DNA from: Pascua guehoae | Lineage: Eukaryota > Basidiomycota > Tremellomycetes > Trichosporonales > Trichosporonaceae | Reading direction: 5' to 3' | NCBI GenBank assembly: GCA_001600415.1 | Contig: BCJX01000006.1 | Location: 503,606-567,605, forward strand | Length of the DNA: 64,000 bases | Part shown: positions 34,491-46,545 of the stretch, one piece after another | Numbering within the stretch: the stretch's first letter is position 1 | Layout of the letters: every line of letters starts with the position of its first letter | Program-made: the position numbers and the translations under genes | The notes under the pieces: model-generated | Database searches by the model: none | Told to the model about the DNA's origin: nothing | Seen by the model: the letters and a program-made list of their open reading frames with translations, nothing else

Positions 34491-36649
34491 GCTTCTTTTG
34501 GCCCCGGGAGTTGGTTGGCGGGGGACATTGGGGGGAGTGGGCATGGGGATGGGGAAGGGGAAGGAAGTGGTGGTGAGATGAGGGATTGGAGGATTCGTAC
34601 ATCGGGTTGGACTCACCAACGCCCCTCTCGCCGACTTGTAAAGGTCTACAGGTCAAGCTGGTGTCATTTTTGGAATGTGCTGGTGCTGGTGCTGGTTGCA
34701 CCGGTGCTTGTCGCTCCTGGCCTGTGGAAGCATACGTCCATACACGCAAGGGAGAGGCGTAAACACCAAACTGAGAGTGAGTACCAGACAAACGGACGCG
34801 TCGCATGTGGCTGCTGTGCAGTGTCCAGGCGCCCAGGCGGCCAGGTGGCCAGGTGCAGGTCTGAAGGTGGTACGAGCCCATAGTCGAGTAGATGGGGCAA
34901 CGAGCTGGGGGTGGGAGAGTAGATGGGTTCCCCACAGACGGAATTGAGGCTCACCGCCGGCCATGAGTGTAATAGCACCACGAAGCCGCGCTATCCATAT
35001 ACCCAAAAGGTATCCTAAATACCGTCGAGAGGGCGTCTCGGCGGATTCGCTTCATGAACATGTCGCTGGGGACGCGGCTGAGAGTGTGTCCTATTACAAA
35101 GAGCTTGTCATGCCCGATCCTTGCTGAGGCCCACGCTGGGGGCCCACAGGGGGGTACAGACACCTTGTCCCCTATCCCAGCACTCGAACTCTCTAGTCGG
35201 CTGGTTTCGCTTGAGACAGGTGCGTCCGGAAAGTCTGGAGACTGCCACTTCGAGCTCGGTCCAGCCCACGTTGAGCATGGGCACTGTCTAGGCCAATGTC
35301 ATGGCACGGCAAGTGGACACACCACTGTCCCCTACTTGCTGTATCCCATATATCCTGCGTGCCTCCCTGTGTGTAGACTGTGCGTGTCCCCGAGCTTAGT
35401 ATGGCAGTCTCATGACTTTTCGGACACACCCGTATAGCCCCCGCCCACTAGACACGCACTTTGGCACCACGCGCACATACTACATCCTGTGACTTACATC
35501 CGCCCCGGAGAGGCCGAAGCATGCTACGAGCTGCTAGATGGAGAGCGAGCACCCATTTCCACAGTCTGAGTCTGCAGCCCAGCCTTGGTCACAGTGTGTT
35601 CATTGTAGCTATGGCAGTGGCCCGGGCAACCAGGGATGTCACCATGTCCTCTAGACTACAGCCGGTGTAAAGATCGACCACAGGCTGAGAATGTAAGCGG
35701 TGCCCAGCATTGGGGTATCCGCACACCTCGACCTGTGCAGCCTGCGCGTCTGCGGCCTCCCATGTCACGGACAGTACAGGACACGACTGTACACACACTC
35801 GAAGGGCACGCGAGGCCCTGGACCGGTGTATAGATCCCCCGACAGTGAAGTATACAGTGATCCAGAACGCAGTTGAAACGCAGTAGCCCGTTTCTGTCCA
35901 AATAGTAGTAAACGCGAATGGCCCAAGTCTGCCACGGACTCGATCTGTGATACCCAGTTGTGTACGATGTATGCGACAGGATGCATCACACTCACTTGCT
36001 CGGCGATCAGCGACAATGTTCTTTTCGGGCTTGCCATTGTCGACTACGCCACCGCCACCGCCACAGGGCGTACACGATGTAGATGTGCGTCATGCCGGTC
36101 ATGCCGGTCGCCCCCCTGACCTCGCAGCGCGTAGTCTTGTAGCTAGCTCGTGCGACCATTCGGTCATGTCAGCCAGAGCCTAAGAGGACGAATAATGGCA
36201 TGCTAACTGCCTCACAATCGATACGATCGCAACGTATCAAGCAAGCACCATCAAGCACAATCGAGCCCAACTCTCCCCGCGGCTCATGACTCGCAACACC
36301 CGCCGAGCCACATTCAACCAACACGCTTTGATTTTCGCCACTGTTCTGGCTGCGAGCGCCCCCACCCTGATACACTGATACACGACGCCAAGCCGCGGGC
36401 GCCGAGGGGAATGCAAGGTGGGCAATGGGCTACAAGTCTGGGTCCGGGTCTGGGTCCTCGGCGCTCGTGTTTCTCGGATCAATACAGCGGGTGCGGCGGG
36501 TACGGCGGCCTTGTCCGGACAGGTCGTATCGCTTGTCTTGTTGCCGTGCCCCCCGTCTAATGTTTCATTGCTCCACAAAAATGAGAGGGGAATGAGGTGG
36601 ATGGGGAACACGGGCTTGACTGTCTACTTACTCTCCTCGCCTCGCAATC
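34491..36649. other. Intergenic region tRNA-Asn to MCT transporter
   Basis: This 2.16-kb stretch has no recognised gene. It contains copy 1 of the 131-bp inverted-repeat element (34968-35098) and a CCGCCA repeat at about 36045-36065. Confidence 0.55.
34968..35098 (+). mobile_element. 131-bp MITE-like inverted-repeat element, copy 1
   Basis: It starts TGTAATAG and ends CTATTACA, a perfect 8-bp terminal inverted repeat. It shares high identity along its whole length with the copy at 45631-45761, which is the same length and orientation. Flanks are ATGAG and AAGAG, a 4/5 match as a decayed target duplication. It is non-coding. It could instead be a structured non-coding sequence. Confidence 0.7.
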
Positions 36650-39015
36650 ATGGATCGAGACGGACACCTCGCGCGTATCGACGCGTCCCAGGCGGGGAGA
36701 CATGGTCGACCCCCTGGGGACCCCGAACGACATGGATGGCCCCGGGGTGATATCGACTTACCAAGCGCCAGCCCCCGCGAGCCGAGCAGCACGAGTCTCA
36801 GCGACACTCCCCGCGGGCCGAGCAGCACGAGTCTCAGCGACCAGACGGCCATCAGCACCTCGCCATCAACACCCACCACCGCGGCCGCTGTGGGCAATAC
36901 CGCACCACGGGCGTCCTCTATCCAGGACAAGCGTGAGGACGACATTGCACCAACACCATACTCTACCGAGAACACGACAGTCCTGCGCTCTGCGGACTCG
37001 GCCCCAATACTGTACGCCGCCGACACAAAGGCCGACCTGCACGCCCACGACGACCACTGGGACAACCCCCTGCACCGCCCGCCCCACCCTGTGCTCGCCA
37101 AAGAGAGCGATGGCGAGGTCGTCACGATCCCCGATGGGGGGTGGCGGGCGTGGCTTGTCGTCGTCGGCGCGGGGCATGTGACGTTTGCGACGTTTGGGTT
37201 TGTGGTGAGTTTGTGCTGGGGGGGGGAGGGGGGCGGTGGTTAGAGGTTGCTCTGGCCGTTGGGGCGACGCACTGCTTCCTTTTATGCTCGAATATCCGTT
37301 TCTGTTGGTGTTTTGCGTGTTGTGTGTTGCTGGACTCATCCCGGTTCTGGGTTGTCCTTGTTTGTGCCTCTTGCCAATGCGGTGCTTCTTACCGGGCTCT
37401 CACACGGCCCCGTCTGCTCACCTGCGCTCTGCATTGAATGAAGCCAAAGGGACTGCTCTTTCAAAGTCAATAGAGGAGCCGGGAAGCATGGTGGGGACGA
37501 GAGTTGGAAGAGGTGAACGTCAAAGGTGAACTGACAATGAGCGTGTGGATGAGTATGAGTATGGAGGTTACCTGGGGTGTCACTCTGGTGTGTCACTCTG
37601 CTTCTACGTGTGTCACCGCACCATGGCCTGCCCTCGTCGCACCCCCGATCCACCTCCACACACTAACTCCCCAGAACGCATGGGGCGTATTCCAGGAGTA
37701 CTACGCCGGCACAATGTTCCTCGACAAGACCACATCCCAGATGTGAGTCGTCCCCCCACAAGCCGCGTGGCTTCTAGCTCACGCCCCAGCGGCTGGGTTG
37801 GCTCGCTCCAGTACATGCTCATCTACCTGCCTGCGGTCCTGATGGGCCGCCTCGTCGACCGGGGGATACACTACATACCCTACTGGACCGGCTGGGTGCT
37901 GTACGCGCTCAGCTGCTTTCTCACCGCCCAGGTCAAAGAGTACTGGCAAGCACTGCTCAGCCACGGCCTGTTGTTCGGGCTCAGTGCTGGCTTGGTGTTC
38001 TGCCCAGCTATTGCGGTGCCGTCGCAGTGGTTCTTGGAGAGGCGGGCGTTTGCGCTCGGTATCGTGGCCGCGTGCTCGTCGCTGGGAGGGACCGTGTTTC
38101 CTATTCTTGCCCTCAAGTAGGTCTTGGAATGGGATCTGGGAAGGGAGCTGAAGGAGGCGAAGGAGCTGAAGGAGCTGAAGGAGGTGAAAGAGCTGAAGGA
38201 GCTGACCCACCCAGCTGTCTGAAGCGCCTAGGGTTTGCATGGACGATGCGGATATGTGGATTTGTCATCATCTATTGTGGCATAGTCGCTTCTCTGGTAC
38301 GTCTTAAAAGACCCAGAGCAGTGCTTGGCATCCGGAAGAAAGGCATACTGCCTCTTACTAGCCATCCACGCACCACTGACGCCAGACACTCCGCAACTAC
38401 CTCCCACCCAAGAAGACGGCCGGCGGCGTCCTCAACCTAAAGGCCTTCAAGGACCCAGCGTACGCCTTCCTCGTTGTGGGCTCCTTCCTCATCATGGGCG
38501 GCCTATACACGCCCCTGTCCTACCTCGACGTCATGGCGCGCCGCAACGGCCTGGGTGACTTTAGCACCTACCTCATTGCCATTGCCAACGCGTCGTCGCT
38601 CTTTGGCCGTCTGGGTCCGGCAGCCGTCGCGGACCGCATTGGCCCACTCAACATTCTCATCCCTGGCCTGGTGGGAAGCGCCATCACCACCTTTATATGG
38701 CCATTTGCGACCTCCAAGCCCGCGCTGATTGCCATTGCCGTCACAAACGGCATCTTCCAGGGCAGCTACGTCTCGCTCATTGCACCAGCGTGCGCGTCCC
38801 TCGGCGCAGTCGACGATATCGGCCGCAGGTTCGGCATGGTCAATACCGTCATGGCCTTTGGCGCCCTCCTTGGTGCACCCGTATCCGGTGCCATCCTCCA
38901 AAATGGCACCTTCCATGACGTGTCGTATTATGCCGCCGCGCTCGTCCTGGGGGGCTGCGTGTGCATGGCCGCCTCGAGATATTTTGCTCTCGGCAAGTTG
39001 TGGGGCAGGATATGA
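36650..39015 (+). CDS. MFS transporter, monocarboxylate porter (MCT/Mch) family
   Basis: Exons: 36650-37204, 37675-37742, 37790-38116, 38215-38296 and 38386-39015, giving 553 residues. It is a plasma-membrane 12-helix transporter. After a ~160-residue Ser/Thr/Pro-rich cytosolic head comes the MCT signature PDGGWRAWLVVVGAG at the first helix. Next is NAWGVFQEYY with the helix 1-2 loop, then GWVGSLQYMLIYLPAVLMGRL and the FGLSAGLVFCPA helix. The second half begins after a cytosolic loop (YLPPKKTAGG) and holds 'GLGDFSTYLIAIANASSLFG', the usual helix-8/9 block. The substrate in this family may be lactate/pyruvate, but many fungal members have unknown substrates (Mch proteins do not carry lactate in budding yeast). 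Intron 1 is 470 nt, much longer than the others. Confidence 0.9.
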
Positions 39016-39568
39016 GCAATCCATTGGGACATTTCGTGGCTTTCGGTACGACACGGCCAGGTTAAAAAATCTGTACAACTATCATAACATTAGCATACTT
39101 GCACACTATAAAACTTGTGTTCGCTGGGATCAGCCGCTCTTGGGGCAGTGCCACGTGGACGCATGTCGATGGTGGCACTGTGCAGTAGCTTCCGTGTGCT
39201 GGTCTTCACTACGAGAGCGAGTGAGTCAGCCCATTCTCTTCCAGTTGCTAGTTGATAGCACCTCTCCCTTCGCCTCGCTTCGTGAGAGAAGAAATGGGCA
39301 ACTCTCTAGTTTCAGCGCGCACGGAAGGCGACGGCAACAGTGTGGCCACATTTCCTGTCTCGAAACCAGTGGCACATGGCTGGGCTCTTAGCATGGCCCC
39401 GTGTGCTTTCGGGAATCATTCCCTCCGCGAAATGTATGATCCCGACCCTCCATTGGCAAGGAAATACAGTATACTCAGCACAGCACACACTCCTCGAGGT
39501 CACTCTCGACCAGACTGGCGACGACGACGGAGGGGCGCCGCATGTCAGGAATGACGCCTTTCAGCACA
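39016..39568. other. Intergenic region MCT to tRNA-Glu
   Basis: This 553-bp stretch presumably holds the transporter 3' UTR and tRNA upstream sequence. Nothing else is recognised. Confidence 0.55.
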
Positions 39569-39665
39569 TCTTCGCTAGTATATCGGTTAGTATAATCGCC
39601 TCTCAAGAGAGAGCCTTCCAACAGGAAGATCGCGATAGAGCAGGGTTCGACTCCCTGGCGGAGAA
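39569..39665 (+). tRNA. tRNA-Glu (CTC) with intron
   Basis: The acceptor stem TCTTCGC pairs with GCGGAGA. The anticodon stem is ATCGC/GCGAT. The loop CTCTCA...C is interrupted by a ~25-nt intron after position 37. The T arm is CAGGG-TTCGACT-CCCTG. A TTTT run follows at about 39669. Anticodon CTC reads Glu. Confidence 0.9.
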
Positions 39666-40392
39666 TCCCTTTTGCTTCTGGCGACGAGGAAGAGGTAGAG
39701 GCGATCTGTGCGCGTGTTGAGAGGTTGTGGCGTCTTTCACAGTGACAAGAAACCCTCAATTCCACAGGAATAATCCACCGACTCCCCAGGAGCATCCAGC
39801 ATCCACTCTGGTTACCATGTGAGGGCACCCCGTTTATGCCAAGTAGGAATTGAGGCTTGCTTGCATGACCTAGAAAGTCAAACGTGCAGGCGGACGACAT
39901 TGACGAGGCGCATGGAATGGGTGCTGGTTTAAACCTCATGACCATGACCAGCGTTGCCCTTCTGAAGGTTGAAGCTTGTCACGTCAAGACCTAGACAACA
40001 GCAGAGTCGTGTGTGCACATGGGTGTGTCGGACATGCCTCAGCGTCGAGGACAATGCCAGACTAGGACAACTATCGTTTACGAGTCACATCTGATCGTGC
40101 ACTTCCAAGAGCCACATTGATCACGTGACCCTGTCCAGATGGAATGACGTTTCGAGATTCGGTCGACAAGTTCGGTGGAGGCTCATGGAACTTGGAACCA
40201 AACTGTCCACCATCAGCCAACAACACACCCCCAACACTATTATCATCACTCTCGTTGTCGTTGATGCTGTCGCCTCGCCAGTTCGTCAACTAGCTGCACT
40301 GGCTATAGTAAAGAGGCGTCGAATACTCTGGCACCAGCGCGGGTCCGAGCTACCGTCAACAAACCACCTGGGCCCATCCGCATTCCATAGCC
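39666..40392. other. Intergenic region tRNA-Glu to TTI1
   Basis: 727 bp with no recognised gene. It includes the TTI1 promoter and 5' UTR. Confidence 0.55.
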
Positions 40393-43300
40393 ATGTCCGG
40401 CCGCGACCTCTTTGGGAGACCACTGCCCACGACGGGCCGGGGACTCGATGACCGCGGAAACCGGAATACAGGCATGGGCTTTAGACTGCCAAACCATGGG
40501 CCAACGCCACGGCCGGTGCCCAGGTCTGCCGCGGCCGAGGGTGCAAAGATGGAGGCGTTCCGCAAGGTGGGTGCCGACTCCTTTTCATACGCGTGGTCCG
40601 TTCGATGCCAGTCTTTAGAGCTGGGGAAGCTGAATGGCCATGCTTCGGGGCCGGTGTCTACACGCCTTGGTATTCTCTTACATCATTGTCCACCCCGTTG
40701 TTTCCGCTAACCCACCAGCTAAAACCCACCTGTGTCCAGCTCATGGGCCTCGCGGGCCAGCCGCCAACACCGACATCGCGCCACGCCGCACTGGTCGACA
40801 CGCTCCGCGCGATAGTCGAGACGCTCCCGGACGATGCGTTTGCGCCGTCGCTCATAAACTACCTCTTGTTCCCCATTACGACGATTCTGCGCCACAGCCC
40901 CGCGCCGGCGGCGCTCCCGGACGCGTTTCTCGAGGCGGCCTTCCGGCTCCTGGCGGTTGTCGTGCGCCACTGGCGCGCGATTCCCGGGGGTATGGATGTG
41001 GGGGCGTGGGAGCAGCTGTGGCGATTTGTGGCCGCTGTCGGCGTCTCAAGTGGGGGTGCGAGCGGTAGTGGAAACGGTGACAAGGGTAAAGGACGCGAGG
41101 TAGGGCAGGAAGTCATGGTACAGGCGCTCTCGCTCCTCTCTGCTCTCCTCGACCCATCGTCATCGTCTGGCACACCGCACCCGACACCTGCAATGCGGCG
41201 GCTCGTGACGGGAACGCATGCCCCGCTCGTCCCTACGCTGTTCCAGAGCATCTCGCTGGCCGTGGGCTGCACTGCTCCCGAACCATCACATCCGGCACTC
41301 CAGCGGTCCGCGGTCGCAGTACTCGGCACACTCCTCACGTACCTCGCAGGCCAGGCTGAACTGCTCGCATCCGTCCTTCCGGGGGTGGTTAGTGCGATGG
41401 CCCGGGCGATTGCAGCCGGCGGAAAGGGTCTCAAGGGAGACGTTGCCGAGGCAATGGCAGGAGTCGTGAGCGAGGTTGTGGTGGAGACGCTCGACGATGC
41501 TGCGCTGCGCCGCCTCGGTGTCCTGCGTCCCGCGTGGCGTGACCTGAGCGATTTGGCAGACATGGCCAACGAGTGGCGCCAGGACGACGAGCACAAGGAT
41601 ACATCTATCAATGTGGACGAGATTGATGGGCTTGATGACGACGATGACGACGCCGGCAGCACGACCACGCCGCAGCTAGAGTCGAGCAGGGCAGTCGCGC
41701 CCAACCCTTTTCCTCCACTCACGCCAGCGTACCTTGCCTTTACGGCCACGCAGTTGCAGGCCACCATTCCCCCAGTTCTCGCTACACTGACCGCCCACTC
41801 GTCCCACCTCGCTCGGACAGGGGCGGCGGCACTTGCGTCCGAGCTCATCGCACACTGCCACGAGTCGCTCCCGCGCCTGACTCTGCCAGCTCTGAGTGCG
41901 CTCCTCCTCCTCTCGACGGACGAGTTTGACCCCGTGCGCGACGACGCGTTGTCACGTCTACAGCGCCTCCTTGACGATGGCTCAGATAGCGGCGCGGCGC
42001 CCGAGCTCGACGCAGCCCTCGTGGATCTCCTGAGCAGCGCAATCAATTCATTGCCACGCCTCATCCGCTCCGAGCAGGATACACGCGTCGCCGAGGCCGC
42101 GCGCGTCGTCACTGCCATTGCTCGGGTTAATACCGTCGGGCGGCCAAATGTCATTGCCGCATTCCTCGGGGCATCGGGGCATGTCGAGCGGTGGGCAGGA
42201 GCGCTGCTCGACTGCCTCGAGTTTGGACGTCCCGTCGGGTGGAGTGCGGGTACTTCTGCGGCGCGTACAGCCGAGCAGGGATGGGGTGGGGGTCTCATCA
42301 CGTCCAGTCTCCCGCTCCTCATTGAGGGCGGCGGCAGCGGCCCCGAAAACAATGCTGGAGCCAAGAACAGCGGGCCTGCTGGACCACCGCCTGACGCAAA
42401 GTTTCCCCACCTCCCACTACGCTACGTCGAAAACGAGCGCACCGCACGCGCCATCTCGGGCATGCTCGAGGCGCTCGGTGCGGCCGGCGGTGAGGCGGCA
42501 CTCTACTCTGTTGACTACTTTGTGCGGTACGCCAAGGCGCATCGCGGGCGCCAGCCAGGCGAGGCCGTGTCGGCCGTATGGGTCGCAGAGCTGCTTCTGC
42601 GCGGTGTTGCCGGGCAGTATACAGAGAAAAAGCCGCGGGCGGTACGAAAGATGGCGCGCGAGGTGGTGCGGACGCTGGTGGCCATGGACGACGAAGAGGA
42701 CGAAGACGAAGGGGACGAGGGTATGCGCGAGGCGGAAGAGCCGAGCGAGTCGGACGCCCTCCTCCCCATTGAGCGGACGCAGGGAATTGACGCCATCACG
42801 ACTCTGCTCGACCGGCCTCGAGCCAATGCGTCCGCTGCAGCTGAGACGCGCCGGCTCCATGCGCGCGCGCAGCGCGTACTCCTCACATGCGTCTCGCTCC
42901 AGGCGCTCTCTGGATGCTCACATGTCCTGGGCACTGGTTTCCGTCCCCTCCTTTTGCACGCACTGTACGGTGTCCTCGCGGCGCTGTCGTCCCCCCATGT
43001 TCTCGTGCGCGAGTACGCCGAGGTGGCCCTTGCACGTATCGCGTACGAGGCAGGGTACGCGAGCGCGCAAAACCTCGTGCTCGACAATGTCGACTATGTG
43101 GTCAATGTCGTCTCGCAGCGCCTCACGTACGCGCGGCTGTCGCCGCACGCACCGCTCGTGCTCATTGCCATGATCCGGCTCGTCGGCGCGCCGATTGTAC
43201 CGCTTGTGCACGATGTGGTGGACGAGATTTTCGACGCGCTCGACGATTACCACGGGTACGCGGCGCTCGCGTCGGCCTTGCTGGCGGTGCTCAATACACT

Positions 43301-44369
43301 CATTGATGCGATGGCCGTGGACGTCGAAGCCGGCACCGGAGCCGATGAGGCAATGTCCGAGGACGACCCACGGGCAGCGGAGCGGCGGGCCGAGGCCGAA
43401 GCCGCCAAGCGCCTCCTCGCCCCCCCAGATCCCGCGGCCGACTTTGCCCGCTTTAAAGCGTGGTACTCGGCGCGCACGCAGCCGCAGGCGGAAATGGACG
43501 CGATTCTCGAGCGCGCTCCCGGCCACGCGTGGGGCAAGTATGCCCCAGGCGAAAAGGGCGATGCCGACGGAGAGGCCGACCCAGACGCCATGGACGAAGA
43601 CCCCCCGGCCAACGCAACCGCCGACGAGGACCCGCCTCCGACACGTACCCAGGAAGTGTGCGCGCAAATCCTTACAAAAGCATCCTACTACCTCTCGCAC
43701 GGCGCGCCGTTCCTCCGCGCCCGCGTCCTGGCCCTCATGGCGCGTGCCGTCCCCGTCCTCGCACCGCGTGAGGGGCTCCTGCTTCCGATCATTGACCGCG
43801 CGTGGCCCGCCATTCTCCGCCGCCTTGACGACGTCCCCTACGTCACTGCCGAGGCGGCGGGCCTCGTCGCCGCTCTTGCAGAGTATGTGGGCACGTACGT
43901 CGCGCGCCGGATCGCCGACGACGCGTGGCCCGAGATGCTCAAGGTCATGCGCGCGCAGGCCAGGGCCGACGAGGGGAGTGCCCTATCGCGCAGGCCACGT
44001 GCGCAGGCTGGAGCACCACACTCTGACCAAACACAATCCGAGTACACCATCTCGCACCGCCTGCACCTCTCGCTCGTGTCGACCGCGACATTCATCGCGT
44101 CCTCAGTCCCCGTCAAGGACAGTGTGCTATGGGACATGGCGCTCGCATTCCGTCCTCTCCTGGACGCGCGGACGCACCCACACCTCCGAACAGCCACTCT
44201 GCGGCTGTATGCCGCCCTCGAGGCACGCGACGGCGACGCAGTCTACGTCGCACTCATGGCGAGTGTGGGAGAGATGAAGGGGGATCGCGGGGTGTGGAAC
44301 TATCTCCGCGTCGAGGGCGGGGAGGGATTGAGGGAGGGTGTGAAGAGTGTTCTGGGGATGGGTCGGTGA
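40393..44369 (+). CDS. TTI1: Tti1, HEAT-repeat subunit of the Tel2-Tti1-Tti2 complex
   Basis: Exon 40393-40566 (58 codons) and exon 40719-44369 join in phase 0 to give 1274 residues. The TTT complex works with Hsp90/R2TP to fold PI3K-like kinases (TOR, Mec1/ATR, Tel1/ATM). The N-terminal block starts with FRKLKPTCVQLMG and LINYLLFPITTILR, typical of Tti1. Helical HEAT-like repeats follow, with two acidic linkers (about 335-355 and about 705-730). The conserved C-terminal part includes FRPLLLHALYGVLAALSSPH, VREYAEVALARIAYEAGY, NVDYVVNVVSQRL and ILTKASYYLSHGAPFLRARV. The very long second exon is uninterrupted, unlike most genes here. Start at the first ATG of exon 1 (MSGRDLFGRP). Confidence 0.88.
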
Positions 44370-45164
44370 AGTGTGGGGTGGAGCATTTGGCCGTGCATGG
44401 GGCACAGTAAGACAGAGAGGGGGAGGGGGAGTCTTGCAGTATACTGTAGGCAGTGTATCATTTTATCTAGAGCAGGATTACATGCCACTGGGATGCCTCG
44501 CATCCGACGTCACACACTCATGTATCTGGTGACTCTCTCATGATCGCGGCTGTGGTGCGGCAGTCTCTCAACGAGATATCCCAATGCCGTTTTGAAGTAT
44601 CCCACTGAGACTGTCCAGTAACTATTCTTACGCAAACAACACATGGACCATCAACCCAAGCCCACGTCCTCTAATCCACGTACCCAGAGATTCCCTGCCC
44701 TAGCGATCGACACTCGCGCCGTGCTACCCGAACGCAGAGGCACCACAGCCCTGATACATCCGGTCAACGGTGGATGCCTTTAGCACAGCAAGAGCAACCC
44801 ATGTACGAAGAGCATGGGCTGCATGATAATTCCACAGCAAACACGTCCACTCGTCAGCAAGGCAATGACTGTCCAGCCGTAGCCCCAGACGGGCCCTCCA
44901 CGCATGGACCGCGCTCGACGCGTGCGGCCTCTAGCCTGGCGTTCTGTCGCTTGTCCTTTGACTCTGAACTCTTGTCTTTTCTCCTTTGTCCTTTTCCTTC
45001 ATCCTTCATCCCCTCGCTGCTCATGGGCCACACCCGGCGCACCTTGCCACACCAACCACACATCCCCAGCCACACATCCGTCACACATCCGCCACACCCA
45101 GCCACACCATCAGGCACGCCCCACATTCCCCTCACCATCGACACCCCAATACCCCAACAGTGAA
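44370..45164. other. Intergenic region TTI1 to tRNA-Val
   Basis: 795 bp. No gene is recognised. CCACACAT/CACCATC-type simple sequence lies before the tRNA. Confidence 0.55.
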
Positions 45165-45254
45165 GGCGATTTAGCTCAGTTGGTTAGAGCGCATGCTTAA
45201 CAGTTGCTAGGACTGGTTCGCATGAGGTCGGCAGTTCGACCCTGTCAAACGTCA
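45165..45254 (+). tRNA. tRNA-Val (AAC) with intron
   Basis: The acceptor stem GGCGATT pairs with AAACGTC with one A-A mismatch. The anticodon stem CATGC/GCATG holds loop TTAACA plus C. A 16-nt intron follows position 37. The T arm is GGCAG-TTCGACC-CTGTC. A TTTT run follows. Anticodon AAC reads Val. Confidence 0.9.
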
Positions 45255-45940
45255 GCACAAAGTGTTCCTTTTGCATTTTCGCGCAGGTGTACTCGCACAC
45301 TGTGCGCGTTCTTTTTCTCTTGCGGCCTCACCGTCGTGGAGTTTGCAAGGCCATGCCGGCTGGAGACGAGGCTCAAGGGACAGACAGGCCGTAAAATGTA
45401 TGTCCGTGGTCGATGCCGCTAGGCGGTACAGTGCTGCGTATGCCCAGTATCGGCTGGGCTCGGCGAGATGCCGAGGGGGATAAATGAGACTCTTAGACGA
45501 GCCCAGAGCTGGCATCATTCAATTTCAGACTCTCCGTCCCCGCCCTCCTCGCTCCTGGTGGCCCTTGCAGCGGATTGTACAGAAACAATGCAGAGTGCTG
45601 CCATTGTGTATGGTCGCGTCTCGGTACGAGTGTAATAGCCCCACGAAGGTGCCCTATCCATATACCCAAAAGGTATCCTATATACCGTCGAGAGGGCATC
45701 TCGGCGGATTCGCTTCATGAACATGTCGCTGAGAACGCGGCTGAGAGCGTGTACTATTACAACGAGTGTAGCGTGAAAACGTTAGGTCTCAAGTTGACGC
45801 GGTCAACACAGACCTGGAGCGCGTCGGGTTTCCGACAGAAGAAAACACAGAATAAACCGCAATGTCCTCCGGTTGGCACTAATCTTGCCATGTTGGCCAA
45901 GGTGCAGTAAGGACGTCAAGATGCAAGAAAAGAAGAAAAC
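45255..45940. other. Intergenic region tRNA-Val to tRNA-Cys
   Basis: 686 bp containing the second copy of the 131-bp element (45631-45761). Nothing coding is recognised. Confidence 0.55.
45631..45761 (+). mobile_element. 131-bp MITE-like inverted-repeat element, copy 2
   Basis: Same length, ends (TGTAATAG / CTATTACA) and orientation as the copy at 34968. A perfect 5-bp direct repeat ACGAG flanks it on both sides (45626-45630 and 45762-45766), as expected for a target-site duplication. There is no reading frame for a transposase, so it would be non-autonomous. Confidence 0.78.
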
Positions 45941-46038
45941 AGTGAGTTCCCAGGATCGAACTGGGGACCCTCAGATGCTTGCTCGAGACGGAATCCCGGA
46001 TTTGCAATCTGATGCAACTACCGCTGTGCTAAACCCAC
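45941..46038 (-). tRNA. tRNA-Cys (GCA) with intron
   Basis: On minus the acceptor stem GTGGGTT pairs with AACTCAC. The discriminator is U, typical of Cys. The anticodon stem TCAGA/TCTGA holds loop TTGCAA plus A, interrupted by a ~25-nt intron. The T arm is CCCAG-TTCGATC-CTGGG. A TTTT terminator follows on minus. Anticodon GCA reads Cys. Confidence 0.92.
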
Positions 46039-46234
46039 CGTGTTGACGGGAATGAACGACGTTGATGCGCCTCATACCAGGATGATGCTGCCACGAATCA
46101 CCCTGACGCGTCATGCCTGCTACCTTTCATCCACGCCATCCTCATTCGTCAAGGACGGATACTGAAGGTACCTTGTCCGCACTGTTAAATGTCCCCTTGA
46201 TCGGCACACGCCGCTGTAGTCCTCACACATGCCA

Positions 46235-46309
46235 GCCTTCTTAGTTCAGTGGTTAGAATTTTTCACTAGTAGTTTCTCGTCGAGATTTGCAGTATGAGGG
46301 TAGAAGGCA
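46235..46309 (+). pseudogene. tRNA-like relic, copy 1
   Basis: This 75-nt unit has a perfect 7-bp acceptor stem (GCCTTCT/AGAAGGC), a following A, and a Pol III A-box (TAGTTCAGTGG). The anticodon arm cannot be folded convincingly, and there is no GGTTCGANTCC B-box/T-loop. It is probably a decayed tRNA or the tRNA-derived head of a short retroelement. Confidence 0.55.
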
Positions 46310-46494
46310 GCATCAAGGGCGAGCTTTAAAGGCGAGTTCTGAACGTTTTTTTTTTGGTCTTATTTCTCCTCTTATTTTGCAGCTGAGAGTGAGTTGGGCG
46401 AGCACCTCTCCTCGGGCGTCCCTGTTCAACTTCGGGGTTGTTGGCAGCTGAGGACGGGAGCCTAAAGCCCCACCACGTCAACAGTCTCACAGGC

Positions 46495-46545
46495 GCCTTC
46501 TTCGTTCAGTGGTTGGAAGTTTCAGTAGTGTCGTAGCGAATGAAT
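46495..46545 (+). pseudogene. tRNA-like relic, copy 2 (partial)
   Basis: It begins GCCTTCTTCGTTCAGTGGTT, nearly the same as copy 1, then diverges. The A-box is damaged (TCG for TAG) and no 3' acceptor strand is found. Confidence 0.45.

Noticed and set aside
3200..39015. A lactate-use gene cluster formed by flavocytochromes, KGD2 and the MCT transporter
   Set aside because: The genes are separated by up to 27 kb with unrelated genes between. Co-function is possible but clustering is not supported.
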